The notes under the pieces are model-generated. The model ran no database searches. It saw nothing but the letters and a program-made list of their open reading frames with translations, and was not told the origin of the DNA. A DNA stretch of 64,000 nt, from assembly GCA_947458405.1 (NCBI GenBank), contig CANGZW010000006.1:1-64000 (forward strand). Reading direction: 5' to 3'. Position numbers and translations under genes: made by a program. The stretch is from Leptospiraceae bacterium. Its GTDB lineage: Bacteria; Spirochaetota; Leptospiria; Leptospirales; Leptospiraceae. Shown here in pieces: positions 57,623-64,000 of this stretch (positions within the stretch are counted from its first letter, which is position 1; each line of letters begins with the position of its first letter).

Positions 57623-60600
57623 TCAAATTGTATGATTGGTTAGAATCAATTTTGACAATTCACTCCCCAATAAATTAGGCATATTCGTAAAATTATCCCC
57701 CGTAATTTGAATTGAGTCATGAAATATTTCCTCAGCAATGTATCTATTCCCCAAGCCAACACCCAGTAGAATATAAGATTTATTAATACTTTTTAAAACA
57801 TATTCTTTTAATTTTCTATTTTCAAAAGAAGAAAGTTCCTGTTCTACTGTTGATTTACCCCTCTGTCCCCTGAAATCAGAAATCATTACAACGATACGAG
57901 TGCTTGAATCAGGAGAAAAATATTTCTCTAAATTTTCAAAGAGTAAATATTCATGTACGCTATCTCCCTGCCAATCAGTTGTGAGAGAGTCAAAAATCTC
58001 TTCTTCTTTATTAATTGAATACTCATCTTCAAAATTCTTTAAATTGATTAAATCTATATGATCTTTTTTATTTAACCGATCGCTATATGTATAAATACTA
58101 AAATCAACATCATGATCATTTAGAATTATCGAAGACGTAATCAGAGCACTCAAAACAACCACAGAATATTCAAAATTAAATATTCTTCTGGATTTTGATA
58201 CCAGAAATACAACCTCAACACCCTTTAATTTCTCTGTTTTTTTATCAATAATTGTCTTATCAAAAACTTTTGTATCACCTCTACCATTTTTAAAGGAAAT
58301 ATATTTTCTAGCATCTATTCTTCTACCTTGGTGTTGGTAAACTCGTGTAATATCAATTTCCGGATCAAATAGCTTTTCTAAATTCATTTCCACGCTTTCC
58401 AATTCCTTTCCAAATATTTCCATATACTCTTTTCTAGTAACTGTCATACTGTACGACCATAGAATCTTTCTTTTGGCTAGAAATTGTTTATATAATTCCT
58501 CCGTTCTGTATCCCCAGGCTCCCCCGCCTCCTGCAGGCTCCCCCTGTCCCATATTTCCTCTAGTATCTTTACCATACCAGGCATCCGCACCTTCTTTTGT
58601 ATTCCCACCTGTCTCCGGGGTGTTAATTTCGATACCTTTCTTTAGAGGATTTCCACTTGCCTGTATTTTTGCCTTTCCTGTTAGTGGATCTCTTTTGTGT
58701 AACTCAGGATCCCACCATATTTTTTTTTCAATATTACTGCTTAGGGTTAGAGTTTTTTTTTTATCTTCTAGCTTTTCAAAAAAATCTTCTTCTAACTTAA
58801 AAGACTTTAATCCATTCTCCAAAAATTTCAAAATATCCATTCTTTCTTTAGGATCATAAATTTGATTAATATAAGATATCTTACAACCAATTATAATAGA
58901 ATTAAAGTCTTCTGTTTGCATATTTTTAGCTATAAATTGCGCCCAAAAAACTAAATTTGAAGTTCCAAAAATATAAGGATTTAAATTTGCAGATCCTATT
59001 ACCCGCCTATGTGAAAGTCCTCTAATTCTAACATGGAATTGTGTTAACAGATTTGTTAAATTAGAAACAGGTAAATAATACTCCACAATTTGACGAAGGG
59101 AAGACTCTTCATTAAATGTTGGATAGAGCACCGAAGTGAAACGATTCCTAAATGCTCTCGATATTGTAGTGGTAGATTTAGATTTTCTAAATTGTTTATA
59201 GGCAAAGATTATTGAATTATTTCCTAATACCAATGGCTTTGTGCTTCCACTTTCAGGAGGCAACAAAATAGATCTTGCATCATCTGTTAACATATTTAAC
59301 TTTTCCACTAACTCAGCCCCCGCAGATTCTAATGATGTAATACAAATTATACTATCATTTTTAATTCCACGGGTGAGCGGACCATCTAACCATTCTATTT
59401 TATTGTTAATTGGCTTTAATGAACCGAGAATATCTGAAGTGTGAATTCCCTTGCATAAATTCACAAACTCTACTTCATTTCCAGTGATACAAGTTACAAA
59501 TTCCTGTAGATATAATGAATCATCCTCGTCTGAATATTCAATTAAGATATTCTCTTTGAGTTGTACAGAGGTTATTATTTTTTCTAAAAACCCTAAAATT
59601 TCTGGAGTTAATGGTCTTGATAATAGTAGTTTTTTTATTTTTTCAGGATTCTTAACTATAATTTGCTTATCATTGCAATATAAATATTCTTCATTTACAT
59701 ATAATTTGATATCTGTTATTAATGGCACCGATTTACTATTTAACTCAGAATGAATCAAATCTTCTTGGGATTTTCTATCTTCCGGATTTCTAAAACAATC
59801 TGAATAAAGGGCTAAGACTTCTCTCAGTAAAATTGATTTATCATTGACATTGAATTCAGACAACCGAAAACATAATTTTTTTAAAGTTCTCAAATTGAAG
59901 TGATATTTTTCTAGGTCACCTTTTCCTAAGTTACCCAATAATATTCTTTTTTCAGTTTCTAATGTAATACGTATACAATTTTTAATTAATGACTCTGTTA
60001 ACTCAGGAAATAAATTTTTCAAAATAAAATAGAGTTCATCGGGGGGATACGGATCAACATAAACTACTGCAAAGTTTTTTGTAATTTCAAAGGGTAATGA
60101 TTTTCTTCCTTCAAAGCCTTCCGAAGGATTTTGGGTAGCAATAAAAGAAAATCCATCTGTTTTTGGGATTTTTTCGCCGCCCCCCTCCATGAGGTCTAGA
60201 TAGGATGACTCATACAAAGTAGAAAATCTTTTGATGACACTAGTTGATGCTAAATTCATTTCATCAGCCACAAAAGGAATTCCTTCCTGAAGTGCATTTA
60301 CTAATGGTCCATTTACCCACTCAAAAGCATTTCCACTCATCAATAGGCGATAGGATCCAATCAAATCCTCGGGTAGGGTATCTTCATTAAAGCTAAATCG
60401 TATAGTGGGATAATTGCGAAGGGAGTTGATATAATAGATTAATGCATTTTTTCCTACACCTGCATCCCCTATCAATAAAACGGGGAATCCTTCTAGTAGA
60501 GGATATAAGATATTCCTAAGATTACTTTTGGTAGTTTCTGTTTCAACTAAATTGGAAGTATGTATTATATCGTTGTATTTCTTGTTACTTTTCGGTACTT

Positions 60601-60628
60601 TTATACCGGCTATATTTACTGTTTCCAT
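57623..60628 (-). CDS. Midasin-like AAA-AAA-VWA protein
   Basis: A 1001-residue soluble protein combining two AAA modules and a VWA domain. Module 1 (about 35-300) has Walker A GDAGVGKN (54-61), FEWVNGPLV, Walker B VADEMN (120-125) and sensor IATQNPSEGFEGRK. Module 2 (about 380-515) has DILGSLKPINNKIEWLDGPL, the arginine-finger motif SRAFRNRF and no Walker A, so it looks ATPase-dead. A Gly-rich linker (670-706) precedes a VWA domain with RIDARKYI (770-777). The MIDAS motif, normally DxSxS, reads VSKSR, so the metal-binding Asp is missing. The order and the DGPL/RNRF motifs are those of midasin (Rea1), not classical MoxR plus separate VWA genes. It precedes smpB. Confidence 0.82.
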   Translation of the reverse strand: METVNIAGIKVPKSNKKYNDIIHTSNLVETETTKSNLRNILYPLLEGFPVLLIGDAGVGKNALIYYINSLRNYPTIRFSFNEDTLPEDLIGSYRLLMSGNAFEWVNGPLVNALQEGIPFVADEMNLASTSVIKRFSTLYESSYLDLMEGGGEKIPKTDGFSFIATQNPSEGFEGRKSLPFEITKNFAVVYVDPYPPDELYFILKNLFPELTESLIKNCIRITLETEKRILLGNLGKGDLEKYHFNLRTLKKLCFRLSEFNVNDKSILLREVLALYSDCFRNPEDRKSQEDLIHSELNSKSVPLITDIKLYVNEEYLYCNDKQIIVKNPEKIKKLLLSRPLTPEILGFLEKIITSVQLKENILIEYSDEDDSLYLQEFVTCITGNEVEFVNLCKGIHTSDILGSLKPINNKIEWLDGPLTRGIKNDSIICITSLESAGAELVEKLNMLTDDARSILLPPESGSTKPLVLGNNSIIFAYKQFRKSKSTTTISRAFRNRFTSVLYPTFNEESSLRQIVEYYLPVSNLTNLLTQFHVRIRGLSHRRVIGSANLNPYIFGTSNLVFWAQFIAKNMQTEDFNSIIIGCKISYINQIYDPKERMDILKFLENGLKSFKLEEDFFEKLEDKKKTLTLSSNIEKKIWWDPELHKRDPLTGKAKIQASGNPLKKGIEINTPETGGNTKEGADAWYGKDTRGNMGQGEPAGGGGAWGYRTEELYKQFLAKRKILWSYSMTVTRKEYMEIFGKELESVEMNLEKLFDPEIDITRVYQHQGRRIDARKYISFKNGRGDTKVFDKTIIDKKTEKLKGVEVVFLVSKSRRIFNFEYSVVVLSALITSSIILNDHDVDFSIYTYSDRLNKKDHIDLINLKNFEDEYSINKEEEIFDSLTTDWQGDSVHEYLLFENLEKYFSPDSSTRIVVMISDFRGQRGKSTVEQELSSFENRKLKEYVLKSINKSYILLGVGLGNRYIAEEIFHDSIQITGDNFTNMPNLLGSELSKLILTNHTI

Positions 60629-60784
60629 AATAGTAATATTTAGAAGTAAATTTCTTGGGCAATCTTTTTAATTTGAGAATTCCCTTTACTCTTTCAAAAA
60701 GTATTTTAATTTTTAATGTTATAATTTTTCTTTTGAACTAAATAGGTTTGAAAATAAGGGCTCTCGATTCATCTTGAAAAAACT

Positions 60785-61153
60785 ATGAAAACTATTAATT
60801 ACTCTCCTTCTGATAAGTTAAAATATTTTGTGTTAAGATTCACATCGTTTGTAACATACGGAATCCTTCTATTGCTATTCAATTGTGGGTTAGATGATAG
60901 ATATCCCCCAAAAGGAAGTTTTTGTGATATCATGGAAAGACCCGCTCCCTGTATGGATGTGAATTTCCGAGAAAAATTTATCATTTTAAATGGGGAAACT
61001 ATCCCACTGAATATGATTACAAGAGTTGAATACAATTTTACTTATGAAAATAAAAACTATGAGTTAGGTGTCTTAGGAGAACACAGATATCATATTAAGG
61101 AATTAGGAGTGGAGAATGTAAAAGAAAAGATATTTCACAGAAGAAAAAAGTAA
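60785..61153 (+). CDS. Hypothetical lipoprotein
   Basis: A 122-residue putative lipoprotein. An unusually long N-terminal polar stretch (about 13 residues) precedes the hydrophobic segment FVTYGILLLLFNC, where LLLFNC serves as lipobox with Gly next. The mature part is short, with CDIMERPAPCMDV suggesting a disulfide. The C-terminus is basic (KEKIFHRRKK). No family is recognised. It is divergent from the midasin-like gene. Confidence 0.7.
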   Translation: MKTINYSPSDKLKYFVLRFTSFVTYGILLLLFNCGLDDRYPPKGSFCDIMERPAPCMDVNFREKFIILNGETIPLNMITRVEYNFTYENKNYELGVLGEHRYHIKELGVENVKEKIFHRRKK

Positions 61154-61154
61154 G

Positions 61155-61349
61155 TCATGTAACCCAATGCTTAGCTTCTTCTCCTGTAATTGTATCAAAA
61201 GTTTTATTACATTTCTTACATGTAAAATCAACTTTTATAGGTTTTGCTGAAATTCCCATAGAAATTAAGAAAATCGACCACCCGCTATAATCAGGTGTTT
61301 CGGTTATATCATGTGATTTTCTATCATTTCCACAGGGGCAAGTCTTCAT
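61155..61349 (-). CDS. Small zinc-ribbon-like protein
   Basis: A 64-residue protein with an N-terminal CPCGND motif and a later CKKC, spaced so that four Cys could bind one zinc ion. Between them lies WSIFLISMGISAKPIKVDF, a moderately hydrophobic stretch. Its ATG overlaps the stop of the cytochrome oxidase subunit IV-like gene by one base (TAATG), so it is probably the last gene of the oxidase operon. No family is recognised. An assembly or copper/heme role is possible but unsupported. Confidence 0.72.
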   Translation of the reverse strand: MKTCPCGNDRKSHDITETPDYSGWSIFLISMGISAKPIKVDFTCKKCNKTFDTITGEEAKHWVT

Positions 61350-61951
61350 TAAAAGGATTTTACCACAGCAATACGTGTAAATATATCCGCTGCACTAAAT
61401 GCAATCAATAACATCAAAAAGAAAAATCCTGAACCAAAGATGACTCTATTTAATAGATTATCATACTTTAGATGCATAAAGAATGCCAATACAAAACTAG
61501 CTTTGATTGTTGCAACCAACATCGCTATCACTGTATTCATTGCACCAAAGTCAACTTGTGCAACTGCAACTGTGATTACAGTTCCTAATAATAATATCAG
61601 GAGAACTCCCACATAAACAGAAATCGGAATAATGTGGTGCTTTCCATGCTCATGATTTCCATCCTCATGATGATCTTCTTTCATTGCCGAGCCCGGATTT
61701 TCAAATTTATCTATGGCTTTTTGGGCTTCTTCTAAGGCAGGGAGAAGAGGTGATGGTTTCCCTCCATCCTTATTATCCTTTATGAAATTTTTAAGTATTC
61801 CTTGCTGGACTACTAAAGAATAAGCATTACCAGCAAATACACCTACGGCCGCAGTTATAACTGTGGGTGGTGCCAATCCAAATCCAAAGAAAGGCACAAA
61901 AATACAAACTAAACTAATAATATACAGACTATATAAAACAACTTGTTCCAT
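61349..61951 (-). CDS. Cytochrome c oxidase subunit IV-like protein, extended
   Basis: A 200-residue inner-membrane protein. The C-terminal half contains the prokaryotic COX4/CyoD pattern IAMLVATIKASFVLAFFMHL, with three membrane helices. The N-terminal half adds two further helices (SLYIISLVCIFVPFFGFGL and VITAAVGVFAGNAYSLVV), and a histidine-rich linker DHHEDGNHEHGKHH joins the halves. Normal subunit IV is about 100 residues, so this is roughly doubled. It lies 12 bases after the subunit III gene. Confidence 0.82.
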   Translation of the reverse strand: MEQVVLYSLYIISLVCIFVPFFGFGLAPPTVITAAVGVFAGNAYSLVVQQGILKNFIKDNKDGGKPSPLLPALEEAQKAIDKFENPGSAMKEDHHEDGNHEHGKHHIIPISVYVGVLLILLLGTVITVAVAQVDFGAMNTVIAMLVATIKASFVLAFFMHLKYDNLLNRVIFGSGFFFLMLLIAFSAADIFTRIAVVKSF

Positions 61952-61963
61952 AATTCTTCCTTT

Positions 61964-62692
61964 TTATCCTACTAAATATAGCAAGGGAAATAAATAAATC
62001 CAAATTAAATCTACAATGTGCCAGAAAAGTCCAACACCTTCTACGGGTGTAAAATATTCATCGCCAAATTGATTCTTTGCAGTCTTTATCGTTACCCATA
62101 GAATTAAACATGCACCAATGATTACGTGAAAACCGTGGAGTCCGGTCATTACAAAATAGAATCCAAAGTACAATGGAGCAATCTTTTTTAAATGCTCTAC
62201 ATCGGACAATGCAGGAGTAATCTTTTCGATAGGCATAGCATTCACAAAGTCAGCTACTTTTTGCTGAAACTCTGGATTGTTAAAGTACTTACCGGGAACC
62301 AGTCCTAGGTGTATCTTGTGTGAGTATTCAAAATATTTTATTACCATAAAAGTCAATGCACAGACAATGGTAAGTAATAAGGCAATGACAGCTTGTTTAG
62401 GTTTATTTTTTTGATTGTAGTAAATTCCCAAAGCCATGGTAAAAGAGCTTGTTATCAATACAACTGTATTGATCGAACCCATCTTTACATCTAAATAAGA
62501 GCTTCCCACATGAAAAATGGGGGCATAGATTGATTTATAAATGAGGTAGGCTACAAAGAGCCCACCAAACATTAAAATTTCAGTCACCATAAACAACCAA
62601 ACCCCTTGTTTGGCTGAGTCATACTGGTGATTTAAGCTATTAAAATGATGGGCATGGTGAAAATGCCCATCTTCTGTTTTAACGGTACTCAT
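61964..62692 (-). CDS. Cytochrome c oxidase subunit III
   Basis: A 242-residue subunit III with about seven transmembrane helices. [22 protein letters not shown] is the conserved N-terminal helix (Glu in MVTE; the quoted segment is the start only), and [17 protein letters not shown] carries the conserved His of later helices. [17 protein letters not shown] is the typical C-terminus. The gene overlaps coxA by 14 bases and belongs to the aa3/caa3-type operon. Confidence 0.92.
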   Translation of the reverse strand: MSTVKTEDGHFHHAHHFNSLNHQYDSAKQGVWLFMVTEILMFGGLFVAYLIYKSIYAPIFHVGSSYLDVKMGSINTVVLITSSFTMALGIYYNQKNKPKQAVIALLLTIVCALTFMVIKYFEYSHKIHLGLVPGKYFNNPEFQQKVADFVNAMPIEKITPALSDVEHLKKIAPLYFGFYFVMTGLHGFHVIIGACLILWVTIKTAKNQFGDEYFTPVEGVGLFWHIVDLIWIYLFPLLYLVG

Positions 62693-64000
62693 AAGGACCT
62701 GCTGTTACAGTTGGAGTGATTGGAAAATTGTCATGAGGAGGCGGAGAGGAAGCCTGCCATTCTAGAGTTTTACTTCCCCAAGGATTTGCACTTGCTTTTT
62801 CTCCGGCGAGTAAACCATGGATAATTGCTACTAATGCTACAAGAAATCCAAAACCGATTAACCAAGAACCTACTGTTGAGATTTGATTTAAAGGTTCGTA
62901 TGCTGGATGATACTCAAAATATCTTCTAGGCATTCCCATAGCTCCTAAAATAAACTGAGGGAAGAAAGTTACATTGAATCCTGTAAATACAAATACCCAA
63001 GAAATTCTACCGAGTGTGTCATTTGTCATTTTACCAAAGAATTTTGGGAACCAATAGAAAATTCCACCAGTAAATGCCATCAATACCCCTCCTACCATTA
63101 CATAATGGAAGTGGGCTACAACGAAATATGTGTCGTGAAAATGCACATCCATTCCAGTAGAAGCAAGCCAAACACCTGTCAAACCACCAATTGTGAATAG
63201 GAATAGAAATCCAATCGCATAAAGCATAGGAGCATCTAATCTTACACTTCCTTTATACATGGTAGAAATCCAATTGAAGAGTTTAATAGCAGTTGGAACC
63301 CCTACTAACATTGTAATTACTGAAAAAAGAATTCCAGCAAACTCAGACTGACCACTAACAAACATGTGGTGTCCCCATACCAAGAAGGAAACTGCCGCGA
63401 TTGCTAAACTTGAGTAAGCAATGGCTGTGTATCCAAAGATAGTTTTTCTGGAGAAGGTAGACATAAGTTCACTTACTATGCCCATTGCAGGAAGGATCAT
63501 AATATAAACAGCCGGATGTGAATAAAACCAAAAGAAATGTTGAAATAATACAGGATCTCCCCCTAGGTTTGGATCAAAGATTCCCACACCTAAAGTTCTT
63601 TCTGCCGCGATTAAGAGTAATGTAATCCCTAAAACTGGAGTAGCTAAGATCTGTATAATGGATGTTGCATAGATTGCCCATACAAATAAGGGAATCTTGT
63701 TCATTGTTTGCCCAGGAGCTCTAAGTTTGTGGGTTGTGACTATAAAATTCAATCCAGTTAAGATAGAAGCCATTCCCATTGTAAATGCACCGAGAACAGC
63801 CAACACCACGCTAGTTGAAGTTTTAATACTATAGGGAGTGTAAAAAGTCCAACCAGTATCAATTTTTCCAAGAAAAAGAGTAGAGGCGGCGATTGCGGCA
63901 CCCAAGAGGTAAACATAGTAACTAGCTAAATTTAATCTAGGGAAAGCAACATCTTTGGCTCCGAGCATAACAGGTAAAAGAAAATTACCGAATATCGCAG
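62679..64000 (-). CDS. Cytochrome c oxidase subunit I (partial, 5' end beyond the window)
   Basis: The open frame continues past the right edge: [19 protein letters not shown] reads through the first ATG at 63968, so that ATG is internal. The visible 440 residues contain most of the heme-copper core. [18 protein letters not shown] has the CuB His and the cross-linked Tyr (HPxVY), GHHMFVSG the CuB His pair, and [17 protein letters not shown] the heme ligands. It reduces oxygen at the inner membrane and pumps protons. The first three or so helices lie outside the window. Confidence 0.96.
   Translation of the reverse strand, partial: AIFGNFLLPVMLGAKDVAFPRLNLASYYVYLLGAAIAASTLFLGKIDTGWTFYTPYSIKTSTSVVLAVLGAFTMGMASILTGLNFIVTTHKLRAPGQTMNKIPLFVWAIYATSIIQILATPVLGITLLLIAAERTLGVGIFDPNLGGDPVLFQHFFWFYSHPAVYIMILPAMGIVSELMSTFSRKTIFGYTAIAYSSLAIAAVSFLVWGHHMFVSGQSEFAGILFSVITMLVGVPTAIKLFNWISTMYKGSVRLDAPMLYAIGFLFLFTIGGLTGVWLASTGMDVHFHDTYFVVAHFHYVMVGGVLMAFTGGIFYWFPKFFGKMTNDTLGRISWVFVFTGFNVTFFPQFILGAMGMPRRYFEYHPAYEPLNQISTVGSWLIGFGFLVALVAIIHGLLAGEKASANPWGSKTLEWQASSPPPHDNFPITPTVTAGPYEYR

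Noticed and set aside
1-64000. tRNA, rRNA, CRISPR arrays, insertion sequences
   Set aside because: I looked for cloverleaf signatures, repeat-spacer arrays and transposase motifs and saw none. A tRNA scan program could still find one that I missed.

Overview
The window is AT-rich (roughly one third G+C by eye), gene-dense chromosomal DNA of a Gram-negative, respiring bacterium. The best fit is a spirochaete of the Leptospira group. This rests on the number of lipoproteins with relaxed lipoboxes, an LPS heptose epimerase (hldD), TolC/RND efflux, Hsp20 genes under CIRCE control, stand-alone GHKL ATPases, and house-keeping genes scattered among Leptospira-type hypotheticals. The assignment is an inference, since no rRNA or other decisive marker is present. 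I saw no transposase, prophage, CRISPR array or tRNA gene.

Layout. 1-0.9 kb: a hairpin cassette and a stop-interrupted lipoprotein gene. 0.9-8.6 kb: sensor kinase and uvrA (minus), flavin reductase and a hypothetical (plus), HAD hydrolase (minus). 8.7-12.2 kb (plus): LPS and RNA-modification cluster (hldD, GHKL ATPase, glycosyltransferase, pseudouridine synthase). 12.2-17.7 kb (minus): lipid metabolism (DUF35, thiolase, SDR reductase, acyl-CoA ligase) with one lipoprotein. 18.1-21.7 kb (plus): ECF sigma factor, membrane partner and a large membrane-associated protein. 21.7-24.6 kb: second GHKL paralogue, a 52-residue lipoprotein not previously listed as an ORF, alpha/beta hydrolase, PP2C phosphatase. 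24.7-27.3 kb (plus): NSS symporter, its 35-residue MetS-type subunit and pirin. 27.4-36.0 kb (minus): lipoprotein, porin-like protein and a four-gene heavy-metal RND efflux operon. 36.1-43.0 kb (minus): an overlapping operon headed by a 1148-residue receptor-channel fusion, followed by a Na+/dicarboxylate symporter, DsbD and a lipoprotein. 43.4-48.0 kb (plus): PAS membrane sensor, ileS, STAS protein. 48.0-51.2 kb (minus): lipoprotein, RNase H, two Hsp20 genes behind a double CIRCE, hypothetical. 51.2-55.0 kb (plus): fumarase and 2,4-dienoyl-CoA reductase. 55.1-60.6 kb (minus): hypothetical, der, smpB and a midasin-like AAA-VWA protein. 60.8-64 kb: lipoprotein (plus), then cytochrome oxidase genes (minus) running off the right edge.

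Functional threads. Acyl-CoA ligase, thiolase with its DUF35 partner, SDR reductase, 2,4-dienoyl-CoA reductase, fumarase and cytochrome oxidase fit an aerobe living on fatty acids. The two most unusual loci are (i) 39533-42979, one polypeptide joining an amino-acid-type periplasmic binding domain, a beta-rich ectodomain reminiscent of ligand-gated channel ectodomains, an MscS pore and a cyclic-nucleotide-binding domain, overlapping a glutamate/dicarboxylate-type symporter gene, and (ii) 57623-60628, a compact bacterial protein with midasin architecture directly upstream of smpB and der, both of which act on ribosomes.
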